Shown: positions 37,940-46,502 of the stretch, in pieces
Layout of the letters: each line of letters begins with the position of its first letter
Position numbering within the stretch: the first letter of the stretch is position 1
Origin: Pseudarthrobacter albicanus
Lineage (GTDB): Bacteria > Actinomycetota > Actinomycetes > Actinomycetales > Micrococcaceae
NCBI RefSeq assembly: GCF_018224015.1
Contig: NZ_JAGPOT010000039.1
Location: 1 to 46,502 of the forward strand
Reading direction: 5' to 3'
DNA: 46,502 nucleotides
Made by a program: the position numbers and the translations under genes
The notes under the pieces: generated by a model
What the model was told of the DNA's origin: nothing
Databases searched by the model: none
The model's input: only the letters and a program-made list of their open reading frames with translations

Positions 37940-40291
37940 CTACCGCGCCTGGGCCGCCCCGGGCGTCACCCGCTCGGCAGCGTCCGGTGTCTGGTCCGGG
38001 CTCGGCTCGAGACGGACGATGACCGCCTTGGAAACCGGGGTGTTGCTGCCTTCGGCCGTATGGTTCAGCGGGACCAGGACGTTGGATTCCGGGTAGTAGG
38101 CGGCCGCACAGCCGCGGGCGGTGGGGTAGGAGACCAGGCGGAACTTGCGGACCATGCGCTCCACGCCATCCTGGTACTCGCCGCGGATGTCCACGTACTG
38201 CCCGTCGGCGAGGCCAAGCTCGGCGATGTCCTCCGGGTTGACGAACACGACGTGGCGGCCCTTCTTGATGCCCCGGTAGCGGTCGTCGTGCCCGTAGATG
38301 GTGGTGTTGAACTGGTCGTGGGAGCGGATGCTCTGCAGGATCAGCGTCCCTACCGGCCGCTCGATATGCTCGAGCTCGTTCACCGTGAGGACGGCCTTGC
38401 CGGTGGGTGTCGGAAACGTGCGGGAATCCCGCGGCCCGTTGGCCAGGATGAAGCCGCCCTCCTGCCGGATCCGTTCGTTGTAGTCTTCGCAGCCGGCCAC
38501 AACGCGTGAGATGTGGTCGCGGATGAGGTCGTAGTTTTTTTCGAAGCCGTCCCAGTCGGCGTTGATCCTATTGCCGACGACTTCCTTTCCGAGCAGGCTC
38601 ACGATGGCCGGCTCCGAGAGGAGGGTGTGCGAGACGGGCTCGACGCTGCCCCAGGAGGGATGGACCGCGCAGACGGTGTCCTCCACCGACACGAACTGGG
38701 GCCCGGACTCCTGGATATCGATCTCGGTGCGGCCCATGGTCGGAAGGATCAGCGCCTCCGCGCCGGTCACCGTGTGGGACCTGTTGAGCTTGGTGGAGAT
38801 CTGTACCGTCATCTCGGTCTGTTCCATGGCGGCCTCGGCGGCGTGCGTGTCCGAGATGGCCGCCACGAGGTTGCCGCCGAGGGCCATGAAGACCTTGATG
38901 CCGCCGTCGCGCATTCTGTTGATCGTCTCGACGGCGTCCGTGCCGTGTTCGCGGGGCGGCTCGAAGCCGAATTCGTTGCCGAGGGCCTCCATGAAGGACT
39001 GCGGCATCTGCTCCCAGATGCCCATGGTGCGGTCGCCCTGGACGTTGCTGTGCCCGCGGATCGGGGAGGCGCCGGCGCCCGGTTTGCCGATGTTGCCGCG
39101 CAGCAGGAGCAGGTTGATGATCTCCTTGATGGTGGCCACGGCCTTCTTCTGCTGGGTCAGCCCCATGGCCCAGGTGATGATGACCCTTTCCGCCTTCAGA
39201 TAGCGGTCCGCGAGCTCGTCGATATCCTCGGTGCGCAGGCCCGTGGCCTCCAGCACGGCCCGTTCGTCGAGTTCGGCCAGGTGCTTGGTGAGTTCTTCGA
39301 GCCCTTCGCAGTGCTCCGCCAGGAAGGCGTGGTCCAGCACGGTCCCCGGGTTCCTGGCCTCGGCGTCGAGCACGCGCTTGGAGACCGCCTGCAGCAGCGC
39401 CATGTCTCCACCGATCCGGATCTGCAGGAACTGGTCCGCTATCTGCGTGCCGTGGCCGACGATCCCCTTGACCTTCTGCGGGTTCTTGTACCGCCGCAGC
39501 CCGGCCTCGGGCAACGGGTTGACGGCCACAATCCGGCCGCCGTTTTCCTTGCACGCCTCAAGCTCGGTGAGCATGCGGGGATGGTTGGTGCCCGGGTTCT
39601 GGCCCATGATGATGATCAGGTCCGCCATGGCATAGTCGTCGAAGCTGACGGTGGCCTTGCCGATGCCGATGGTCTGCCCCATGGCCCAGCCGGAGGATTC
39701 GTGGCACATGTTGGAGCAGTCCGGCAGGTTGTTGGTGCCGTAGCCGCGGACGAAGAGCTGGTACAGGAAGGCGGCCTCATTCGAGGTCCGGCCGCTGGTG
39801 TAGAAGGCCGCGTGGTCGGGGGAGTCCAGGCTCTTGAGCTTGGTGCCGATGATCCGGATCGCCTCGTCCCAGCTGACCGGCCTGTAGTGGTCCTCGCCGG
39901 CAGGTTTGTGGACGGGCTCCGTGAGCCGGCCCTGCATGCCCAGCCAGTACTCGGAGCGGCTCCGCAGCTCGCTGACGGAATGCTCCGCCCAGAAGTGGGA
40001 GGCGATCACCACGGGGGTCGCCTCCCAGGTGACGGCCTTGGCGCCGTTCTCACAGAACTCGAACGCCTTGCGGTGGTGCGGGTCCGGCCACGCGCAGCTG
40101 GGGCAGTCGAACCCGTCCTTCTGGTTCATCTTCAGCACCGTCCTGCGCGTTCGGTCCAGCCCCATGTGCTCGACGGCGGGCATCATCGAATGCAGGACCC
40201 CGGGGATGCCGGCTGCCCAGCTCTTCGGTCCGTCTCCGGCCTCGATATCCTGTTCGTCAACTTCCTCGATCCGAGGATTCTTGCGGGTCAC
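37940..40291 (-). CDS. FdhF/YdeP-type molybdopterin oxidoreductase
   Basis: The 783-residue product is a molybdopterin-guanine-dinucleotide enzyme of the FdhF/YdeP group. The N-terminal region has only a CPSC pair (Cys63, Cys66) where canonical formate dehydrogenases have a four-Cys iron-sulfur motif. Further blocks are PVSWDEAIRIIGTKLKSL, LPDCSNMCHESSG at about 180-192, IIIMGQNPGTNHPRML, GNIGKPGAGASPIRGHSNVQGDRTMGI, and a C-terminal molydopterin-binding domain with RSHDQFNTTIYG. There is no twin-arginine signal, so it is cytoplasmic. Formate or an acid-resistance-linked substrate has been proposed for relatives, but the reaction is not certain. The GTG at 40291 follows AAGGGAAG and gives the family's usual start; the frame is open upstream without conservation. 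Confidence 0.9.
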   Translation of the reverse strand: MTRKNPRIEEVDEQDIEAGDGPKSWAAGIPGVLHSMMPAVEHMGLDRTRRTVLKMNQKDGFDCPSCAWPDPHHRKAFEFCENGAKAVTWEATPVVIASHFWAEHSVSELRSRSEYWLGMQGRLTEPVHKPAGEDHYRPVSWDEAIRIIGTKLKSLDSPDHAAFYTSGRTSNEAAFLYQLFVRGYGTNNLPDCSNMCHESSGWAMGQTIGIGKATVSFDDYAMADLIIIMGQNPGTNHPRMLTELEACKENGGRIVAVNPLPEAGLRRYKNPQKVKGIVGHGTQIADQFLQIRIGGDMALLQAVSKRVLDAEARNPGTVLDHAFLAEHCEGLEELTKHLAELDERAVLEATGLRTEDIDELADRYLKAERVIITWAMGLTQQKKAVATIKEIINLLLLRGNIGKPGAGASPIRGHSNVQGDRTMGIWEQMPQSFMEALGNEFGFEPPREHGTDAVETINRMRDGGIKVFMALGGNLVAAISDTHAAEAAMEQTEMTVQISTKLNRSHTVTGAEALILPTMGRTEIDIQESGPQFVSVEDTVCAVHPSWGSVEPVSHTLLSEPAIVSLLGKEVVGNRINADWDGFEKNYDLIRDHISRVVAGCEDYNERIRQEGGFILANGPRDSRTFPTPTGKAVLTVNELEHIERPVGTLILQSIRSHDQFNTTIYGHDDRYRGIKKGRHVVFVNPEDIAELGLADGQYVDIRGEYQDGVERMVRKFRLVSYPTARGCAAAYYPESNVLVPLNHTAEGSNTPVSKAVIVRLEPSPDQTPDAAERVTPGAAQAR

Positions 40292-40361
40292 CGTGAACTT
40301 CCCTTCTGAAAACACCACCGGGACCCGATGGCGCCGCTCTGCCGCTATGCGCCCTGCTTGC

Positions 40362-40378
40362 AGGCCTGTTACAGGCCT
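40362..40378. promoter_or_regulatory. Perfect 7+3+7 inverted repeat upstream of the oxidoreductase gene
   Basis: AGGCCTG and CAGGCCT flank a 3-base centre, about 70 bases upstream of the oxidoreductase start. It is a candidate operator. Confidence 0.45.
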
Positions 40379-40448
40379 ACCAGCTTGCCCGGACTGCCGC
40401 AAGCAATCCGCCACCGCTGAACCCTGGTGGGGACAGCCCGTGCAGGTC

Positions 40449-40482
40449 ATTCCAAGTTTTTTCGAGGGTAATTCCAAGTTTT
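40449..40482. promoter_or_regulatory. Two direct ATTCCAAGTTTT repeats 22 bp apart
   Basis: Identical 12-base copies at 40449-40460 and 40471-40482 lie in the divergent region between the oxidoreductase and peroxidase genes. The 22-base period is close to two DNA turns, which would place two protein molecules on the same face. Confidence 0.5.
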
Positions 40483-40563
40483 CCGGGGGTCACCACCTGC
40501 ACTCTGGCACCATCACTCACTCTAAGAGGCAGGTGTGCAATGAATGTGTTTTAATCCTCAAGG

Positions 40564-43500
40564 GTGGAGGGCCAAAGATTAGTCTTTGGCAAACCAACCC
40601 GCATAGTCGCAGCAGGGACCGCAATGGCCCTGCTCAGTTTCGTCGGACTCACCACATCCGTGGTCGGTGCCAACGCCATCGTGGCCCCGGTCGGTCAGGG
40701 CTTCACCGTGGCCCCATCCGACCTCGCGTTCATCCTCAAGCAGATCAAGATCGCTGAACACCACGCCGCAACCCTGTCGCCGGCCCACCCGTGTGACACG
40801 CTGGTCGGCCCCGGTCCCGACCAGATCCCCGATGCCCTCACCTCGTACGGTCTGCGGACGGTGGACGGCTCGTGCAACAACCTGATTCCGGGTCGGGAGA
40901 AATTCGGTGCGGCAGACCAGCCCTTCCCGCGCTTCACCACTCCCGTCTTTAGGGCCGCCGAGACCACACCTCCTGGCTTCGGCCCGCCCGCCCCGACGTC
41001 CTATGCGCAGAAGAGCGGATCGGTGTTCGACTCGCAGCCGCGCGAGATCAGCAACCTGATCGTCGACCAGACCTCCACCAACCCGGCTGCCGTGGCGGCC
41101 GCCAAGTTCCCGGTCAGGACTCAGCGCGCCCCTGGCCTGGACGCGTGCACCACGGACCCGGTGGGCACCACACCCGGGATCCCCGCCGGCTGCGTGCCGT
41201 CGCACCAGACCCTGTTCATCCCGAACGTCACCACGGATGTGGGTCTCTCGCCGCCCTACAACTCCCTGTTCACCTTCTTCGGCCAGTTCTTCGACCATGG
41301 GGTCGACCAGACCGTCAAGAGCGGCGGCACGGTCTTCGTTCCGCTCCACGATGACGACCCGCTGATCGCCGGACCGGACCACATCCTCGGCAATGCCGAC
41401 GACCTGCCGGTGAACCAGCGGTTCATGGTGCTGACACGGGCGCAGAACCAGCCCGGTCCCGACGGCGTCCTGGGCACCGCCGACGACATCCAGAACGCCA
41501 ACAACACGGACTCGCCCTGGGTGGACCAGAGCCAGACGTACACCTCGCACGCATCGCACCAGGTGTTCGTGCGCGAGTACGTGAACAACCCCGCCGGCAA
41601 GCCGGTCTCGACCGGCAAGCTCCTCGGCGGTCTCGGGGCTGGTCTTACCTACCTCAACTCCCCGGACGGGACCACGGGCATGGCCACCTGGGCCTCGGTC
41701 AAGAACCAGGCCCATGACCTGCTCGGGCTCAAGCTCGTCGACACGGACGTGACCAACATCCCGATGCTGGCCACCGACCCGTACGGCAAGTTCATTCCCG
41801 GCCCAGCGCGCGGCCTGCCGCAGTATGTAACGGCGACGGGCCTGGTCGAGGGACAACTCGACGACCCGTTGACGACAACGGTAGACGAGACCGTGCCGGT
41901 CCCGGCGGACGTGCTCCACTTCGACACGCCTTTCCTGACGGACATCGCGCACAACGCGGACCCGTCGCCCCAGGACACGGATCACAACCCTGCCACTCCG
42001 CCGGTTGCGCCGGTACCTGATGCAGACAATACGCCGTCCGCGGACTTCGCCAACCAGCCCGCGGGCACGTACGACGACGAGATGCTCAACGCGCACTTCA
42101 TCGCCGGTGACGGCCGGGTCAACGAGAACATCGCCCTGACCACGATCCACCAGGTCTTCCACTCCGAGCACGACCGCCTGATCGACGACATCAAGAACAC
42201 GCTGAACGGCGACACGTCGGCCACCGGTGTGGCGGCCCTGGCTGAGTGGAAGCTCACTGCAGGCACGCCTGACGGCTGGAACGGGGAGCGCCTGTTCCAG
42301 GCTGCCCGCTTCGTCACCGAGATGGAGTACCAGCACCTGGTGTTCGAGGAGTTCGCCCGCAAGGTCCAGCCCGCAATCCAGCCCTTCCACGTCTACCACT
42401 CCGACATCAACCCCGCGATCCACGCCGAGTTCGCCCACGCCGTGTACCGCTTCGGGCACTCGATGCTGGACGACACGGTCGCCCGCACCAACGAGAACGG
42501 GTCGGACAATTCGATCCCGCTGCTCAAGGCGTTCCTGAACCCGCCCGAGTACTTCAACAGCGGTTCCGCCATACCGCTCACTCCGGCGCAGGCCGCCGGC
42601 AGCGTCGTCATGGGCTCCTCGGACCAGGTGGGTAACGAGCTCGACGAGTTCGTCACCGAGACGCTGCGCAACAACCTCCTGGGGCTGCCCCTGGACCTGC
42701 CCACGCTCAACATGACGCGTGCCCGTGACGCGGGCGTCCCGCCGTTGAACAACGTCCGCAGGCAGATCCATGCGGCAACCAACGATGGCCAGCTCGCACC
42801 CTACACAAGCTGGTCGGACTTCGGTCAGCACCTCAAGCACCCTGAGTCGCTGATCAACTTCGTCGCGGCGTACGGCAAGCACCCGTCCATCACCAGCCAG
42901 ACGACCCTGGCCGGCAAGCGGGATGCGGCCAGGGCCATCGTAAACCCGGCACCCACCGACGTCCCGCCGGCAGATGCCGCCGACTTCATGTTCGGCACCG
43001 GAGCGTATGCGAACACGGCCGACGGTGTGACCGTCACGGGCCTCGACGACGTCGACCTCTGGGTCGGCGGGCTCGCGGAGATCACGAACCTGTTCGGCGG
43101 CCTGCTGGGCAGCACCTTCAACTACGTCTTCGAGAACCAGCTGACCGATCTGCAGAACGGGGACCGGCTGTACTACCTGGCCCGCACCCCCGGCATGAAC
43201 CTGCGCAGCCAGCTCGAGAGCAACTCGTTCGCAGAGCTGATCCAGCGCAACACGGACGGCACGAACACGCTGAAGGCCGACGCGTTCGCCACGGCCGACT
43301 GCAAGTTCCAGCTCTCCAACCTCAATGGAACGCCCGCCGGCTTCACCGCCTTCGGGTCAACAGTCGCCAACGATCCGACGACCGCGTGCGACGAGACAGC
43401 GCTGCTCCTGCGCAAGCCTGACGGGACCATCCAGTACCGCCAAGTCAACAGCGTCAACCCTGTGGGCATCAACGGGCAGTCCGTCTACAACGGCACACCC

Positions 43501-46500
43501 GGTGTCGACCGGATCTTCGGCGGCAACGACAACGACACCTTCTGGGGCGGCGCAGGCAATGACGTCATCGACGGCAACGGCGGCGACGACGTCATGCTCG
43601 GCGGCGACGGCAACGACATCATCACCGACCTGGCCGGCAACGATACCTTGAAAGGCGGCCCCGGCAACGATGCGCTCGACGGAGGGATCGGCAATGACGC
43701 CATCATGGGTGGCGATGGCCAGGACTTCACCAGCGGCGGAGGCAACGACAACACCACCTTCGGCGGTCCGGGCAACGACTTTATCCGGGCCGGTGACGGC
43801 GCGGATGTCGTATTCGGCGACGGAGGCGACGACTGGATCGAGGGAGGCTCCGGCCAGGACCTGCTCCAAGGTGACCACGGCGCGCCGTTCTTCGATGATC
43901 CTGCCCAGACCAAGCCGGGCAACGACATCATGATCGGCCAGGTGGGAGAAAACGATTACGACGCCGAGGGCGGCGACGACATCATGTCCGCCAACGCGGC
44001 GATCGACCGGTTCGCCGGCGCCGCCGGGTTCGACTGGGCCATCCACCAGTACAACACTGTCCCAGCCGACGATGACATGAACATCAACCAGCAACTGAAC
44101 GGCGTGCCGCTGCAGGTGGTCGTCAACCGCGACCGCTGGCAGGAGACCGAAGCTGACTCCGGTTCCGGGTTCAATGACGTCATTCGCGGCACCAACACCG
44201 TCCCCAGTGCCGTAGGTGGCGCCGGGTTCAGCGGCTGCGACGTGCTCGACCAGGCAGGCCTGGACCGCATCAGCGGACTGGCTGCGCTGCTTCCGCCGCT
44301 GACCGGCGATCCGGCTCCGGTAATCGCGGCCTCGGCGATGAAGGCCTGCCCGACGAACGGTCCGATCTGGGGCGATGGCAACATCCTCCTCGGCGGCCCC
44401 GGCAGCGACACGATCGAAGGTCGTGGCGCTGACGACATCATCGACGGCGACAGGTACCTTCAGGTGCGGATCAGTGTCCGCACCAACCCGGCCGACCCGG
44501 CAACCGAGACCGGCACCACCGACCTGATGGAGAACAAGGCCACCAGCGGCGACTTCGGGCCGGGAACAGCAGGCATGACCCTGCAGCAGGCGGTCTTCGC
44601 AGGACTTGTCGACCCCGGCAACCTGGTGTCCGTCCGTGAGATTCTGAGCCCGCCTGCCGGGACGGACACGGCGTCAGTCGACACCGCGGTCTTCTCCGGC
44701 CCGCTGTCGAACTACACGATCGAGTCCGTCCCCGCCACGGGCACCACGCTGGCCTCGGTGAAGGTCACCCAGACCGGCGCCAATGTAGCGGCCCAGAAGG
44801 TCAGTGACGGAATCGATACCCTGCGCAACATCGAGATGCTCCAGTTCTCGGACCAGACAGTGTCCGTCGCGTCCGCGGTGGCACCGGTACCGGCGGCACC
44901 GGCGATCGGCGCAGCGACTGCCGCGGCAGGTTCGGCGACCGTGAGCTTCACGGCCCCTGCCAATGTGAGCCCGGCGATCACGAGCTTCGAGATCGTCGCG
45001 ACTCCGGCCACGGGCGCTGCCATCACGGTGACCGGAATCCCGGCGACCGCAACCAGCGGTACCGTTACCGGCCTGACAAACGGGACGACGTTCACCCTCC
45101 AGGTGCGCGCCGTGAACGCGAACGGTCCCGGCCCGCTGTCCGCGGCCTCCAACCCGGTGACTCCGGCAGTGGTACTCCCCGGAGCCCCGGCGATCGGCGC
45201 AGCGACTGCCGCGGCAGGTTCGGCGACCGTGAGCTTCACGGCCCCTGCCAATGTGAGCCCGGCGATCACGAGCTTCGAGATCGTCGCGACTCCGGCCACG
45301 GGCACTCCCATCACGGCGACCGGAATCCCGGCGACCGCAACCAGCGGCACCGTTACCGGCCTGACCAACGGGACGACGTTCACCCTCCAGGTGCGCGCCG
45401 TGAACGCGAACGGTCCCGGCCCGCTGTCCGCGGCCTCCAACCCGGTGACTCCGGCAGTGGTACTCCCCGGAGCCCCGGCGATCGGCGCAGCGACTGCCGC
45501 GGCAGGTTCGGCGACCGTGAGCTTCACGGCCCCTGCCAATGTGAGCCCGGCGATCACGAGCTTCGAGATCGTCGCGACTCCGGCCACGGGCACTCCCATC
45601 ACGGCGACCGGAATCCCGGCGACCGCAACCAGCGGCACCGTTACCGGCCTGACCAACGGGACGACGTTCACCCTCCAGGTGCGCGCCGTGAACGCGAACG
45701 GTCCCGGCCCGCTGTCCGCGGCCTCCAACCCGGTGACTCCGGCAGTGGTACTCCCCGGAGCCCCGGCGATCGGCGCAGCGACTGCCACGACAGGTTCGGC
45801 GACTGCCACGACAGGTTCGGCGACCGTGAACTTCACGGCCCCTGCCAATGTGAGCCCGGCGATCGCGAGCTTCGAGATCGTCGCGACCCCGGCCACGGGC
45901 GCTGCCATCACGGTGACCGGAATCCCGGCGACCGCAACCAGCGGCACCGTTACCGGCCTGACCAACGGGACGACGTTCACCCTCCAGGTGCGCGCCGTGA
46001 ACGCGAACGGTCCCGGCCCGCTGTCCGCGGCCTCCAACCCGGTGACTCCGGCAGTGGTACTCCCCGGAGCCCCGGCGATCGGCGCAGCGACTGCCACGAC
46101 AGGTTCGGCGACTGCCACGACAGGTTCGGCGACCGTGAACTTCACGGCCCCTGCCAATGTGAGCCCGGCGATCGCGAGCTTCGAGATCGTCGCGACCCCG
46201 GCCACGGGCGCTGCCACCACGGTGACCGGAATCCCGGCGACCGCAACCAGCGGCACCGTTACCGGCCTGACCATCGGGACGACGTTCACCCTCCAGGTGC
46301 GCGCCGTGAACGCGAACGGTCCCGGCCCGCTGTCCGCGGCCTCCAACCCGGTGACTCCCACGAGAGACACCGTGGCTCCCACGGTAAAGCTGCCGACGAC
46401 CCCGGCAGCGGGTGCCTTCTCCGTAAGCCAGACCGCCAACCTGACGGCAACGCTCAGCGAAGCGGTGAGGGGAGTCACGGGAACCAACTTCCAGCTCCGG

Positions 46501-46502
46501 CT
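40564..46502 (+). CDS. Giant secreted haem peroxidase with RTX and fibronectin III repeats (partial)
   Basis: The frame runs from 40564 off the window, giving more than 1975 residues. A signal peptide (KPTRIVAAGTAMALLSFVGLTTSVVGANA) is followed by an animal-type peroxidase domain: FTFFGQFFDHGVDQ with the distal His245, TTIHQVFHSEHDRLIDDI, and YRFGHSML with the proximal His632. At about 979-1110 are RTX-like glycine/aspartate nonapeptides (GGAGNDVIDG and relatives) that bind calcium. From about 1447 come five fibronectin III-like repeats, then the start of an Ig-like domain (DTVAPTV). Bacterial peroxidases of this family are secreted and may oxidise halides or phenolics. GTG 40564 keeps Lys and Arg in the signal; ATG 40624 has a better ribosome binding site (AGGGA) but no basic residues. 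Confidence 0.88.
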   Translation, partial: MEGQRLVFGKPTRIVAAGTAMALLSFVGLTTSVVGANAIVAPVGQGFTVAPSDLAFILKQIKIAEHHAATLSPAHPCDTLVGPGPDQIPDALTSYGLRTVDGSCNNLIPGREKFGAADQPFPRFTTPVFRAAETTPPGFGPPAPTSYAQKSGSVFDSQPREISNLIVDQTSTNPAAVAAAKFPVRTQRAPGLDACTTDPVGTTPGIPAGCVPSHQTLFIPNVTTDVGLSPPYNSLFTFFGQFFDHGVDQTVKSGGTVFVPLHDDDPLIAGPDHILGNADDLPVNQRFMVLTRAQNQPGPDGVLGTADDIQNANNTDSPWVDQSQTYTSHASHQVFVREYVNNPAGKPVSTGKLLGGLGAGLTYLNSPDGTTGMATWASVKNQAHDLLGLKLVDTDVTNIPMLATDPYGKFIPGPARGLPQYVTATGLVEGQLDDPLTTTVDETVPVPADVLHFDTPFLTDIAHNADPSPQDTDHNPATPPVAPVPDADNTPSADFANQPAGTYDDEMLNAHFIAGDGRVNENIALTTIHQVFHSEHDRLIDDIKNTLNGDTSATGVAALAEWKLTAGTPDGWNGERLFQAARFVTEMEYQHLVFEEFARKVQPAIQPFHVYHSDINPAIHAEFAHAVYRFGHSMLDDTVARTNENGSDNSIPLLKAFLNPPEYFNSGSAIPLTPAQAAGSVVMGSSDQVGNELDEFVTETLRNNLLGLPLDLPTLNMTRARDAGVPPLNNVRRQIHAATNDGQLAPYTSWSDFGQHLKHPESLINFVAAYGKHPSITSQTTLAGKRDAARAIVNPAPTDVPPADAADFMFGTGAYANTADGVTVTGLDDVDLWVGGLAEITNLFGGLLGSTFNYVFENQLTDLQNGDRLYYLARTPGMNLRSQLESNSFAELIQRNTDGTNTLKADAFATADCKFQLSNLNGTPAGFTAFGSTVANDPTTACDETALLLRKPDGTIQYRQVNSVNPVGINGQSVYNGTPGVDRIFGGNDNDTFWGGAGNDVIDGNGGDDVMLGGDGNDIITDLAGNDTLKGGPGNDALDGGIGNDAIMGGDGQDFTSGGGNDNTTFGGPGNDFIRAGDGADVVFGDGGDDWIEGGSGQDLLQGDHGAPFFDDPAQTKPGNDIMIGQVGENDYDAEGGDDIMSANAAIDRFAGAAGFDWAIHQYNTVPADDDMNINQQLNGVPLQVVVNRDRWQETEADSGSGFNDVIRGTNTVPSAVGGAGFSGCDVLDQAGLDRISGLAALLPPLTGDPAPVIAASAMKACPTNGPIWGDGNILLGGPGSDTIEGRGADDIIDGDRYLQVRISVRTNPADPATETGTTDLMENKATSGDFGPGTAGMTLQQAVFAGLVDPGNLVSVREILSPPAGTDTASVDTAVFSGPLSNYTIESVPATGTTLASVKVTQTGANVAAQKVSDGIDTLRNIEMLQFSDQTVSVASAVAPVPAAPAIGAATAAAGSATVSFTAPANVSPAITSFEIVATPATGAAITVTGIPATATSGTVTGLTNGTTFTLQVRAVNANGPGPLSAASNPVTPAVVLPGAPAIGAATAAAGSATVSFTAPANVSPAITSFEIVATPATGTPITATGIPATATSGTVTGLTNGTTFTLQVRAVNANGPGPLSAASNPVTPAVVLPGAPAIGAATAAAGSATVSFTAPANVSPAITSFEIVATPATGTPITATGIPATATSGTVTGLTNGTTFTLQVRAVNANGPGPLSAASNPVTPAVVLPGAPAIGAATATTGSATATTGSATVNFTAPANVSPAIASFEIVATPATGAAITVTGIPATATSGTVTGLTNGTTFTLQVRAVNANGPGPLSAASNPVTPAVVLPGAPAIGAATATTGSATATTGSATVNFTAPANVSPAIASFEIVATPATGAATTVTGIPATATSGTVTGLTIGTTFTLQVRAVNANGPGPLSAASNPVTPTRDTVAPTVKLPTTPAAGAFSVSQTANLTATLSEAVRGVTGTNFQLR
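43500..43890 (+). repeat. RTX-like calcium-binding nonapeptide repeats
   Basis: The encoded segment has successive GGxGxDxhx-type units (GGNDNDTFW, GGAGNDVID, GGDGNDIIT, GGPGNDALD, GGIGNDAIM, GGPGNDFIR, GDGGDDWIE, GGSGQDLLQ). Such arrays fold into a parallel beta-roll with calcium. Confidence 0.9.
44902..46370 (+). repeat. Five near-identical 288-309 bp fibronectin III-type repeats
   Basis: Copies start at 44902, 45190, 45478, 45766 and 46075. The first three have a 288-base period. The fourth has 309 bases because a 21-base segment is duplicated, and the fifth carries the same duplication. Copies differ by only a few bases, which points to recent amplification or gene conversion. The 96-residue unit has the AxSGTVTGLTNGTTFTLQVRAVNANGPGP signature. 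Confidence 0.95.

Noticed and set aside
40579..42882. 767-codon open frame antisense to the peroxidase gene
   Set aside because: The plus strand encodes clear peroxidase motifs and a signal peptide; the minus frame has no recognisable domain and is open because of GC-biased codons.
44902..46370. Mobile element suggested by long direct repeats
   Set aside because: The repeats are in frame, have domain length and encode a fibronectin III pattern; no transposase is present.
44712..46487. 591-codon minus-strand frame with repeats
   Set aside because: Its repeats are the reverse complement of the fibronectin III units, which match a real domain only on the plus strand.

Overview
The window is very GC-rich with strong third-position GC bias and looks like a chromosome segment of a high-GC actinobacterium. 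The protein types (actinobacterial eCIS set, SARP-type regulator, hydroxyquinol pathway, YciO) suggest the Arthrobacter/Pseudarthrobacter group; that assignment is inferred from protein character, not from a marker gene. I see no rRNA, tRNA, CRISPR array or intact insertion sequence.

Left edge (1-2.2 kb): a yciO-like gene on the minus strand. It is followed by a decayed ModA-like binding-protein gene and a repeat-rich lipoprotein gene.

Contractile injection system (2.25-27.5 kb): a phage-tail-like extracellular contractile injection system (eCIS) locus. A minus-strand pair (PAAR tip protein and a tail-anchored membrane protein) diverges from a LuxR-type regulator. The plus-strand core then runs: DUF4255 cap-like protein, AAA+ ATPase, DUF4157 protein, 1114-residue toxin-like cargo candidate, sheath, tube 1, assembly protein, DUF6760 protein, 980-residue Pro/Ala-rich protein, tube 2, LysM protein, VgrG-like spike, gp25, baseplate J, tail protein I, and a zinc-ribbon membrane protein. 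Several genes overlap or nearly touch. No tail fibre is visible. A large STAND/SARP regulator faces the end of the core and overlaps its last gene.

Boundary (27.5-28.5 kb): a palindromic operator-like site and a 5'-truncated glycine-betaine/choline binding-protein gene, probably a deletion scar.

Aromatic catabolism (28.6-37.5 kb): a minus-strand operon with an acyl-CoA-dehydrogenase-like flavin monooxygenase and its flavin reductase, an alpha/beta hydrolase, an FAD-dependent phenol hydroxylase, maleylacetate reductase, hydroxyquinol 1,2-dioxygenase and a cytosolic ModA-like protein. A divergent AraC-type regulator lies upstream. Together these fit conversion of an aromatic compound through hydroxyquinol and maleylacetate to 3-oxoadipate; the starting substrate is not evident.

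Right part (37.5-46.5 kb): a DUF6457 gene overlapping araC, a convergent FdhF/YdeP-type molybdopterin oxidoreductase, then a giant secreted protein that runs off the window: animal-type haem peroxidase, RTX-like calcium-binding repeats, five near-identical fibronectin type III-like repeats and the start of another Ig-like domain.
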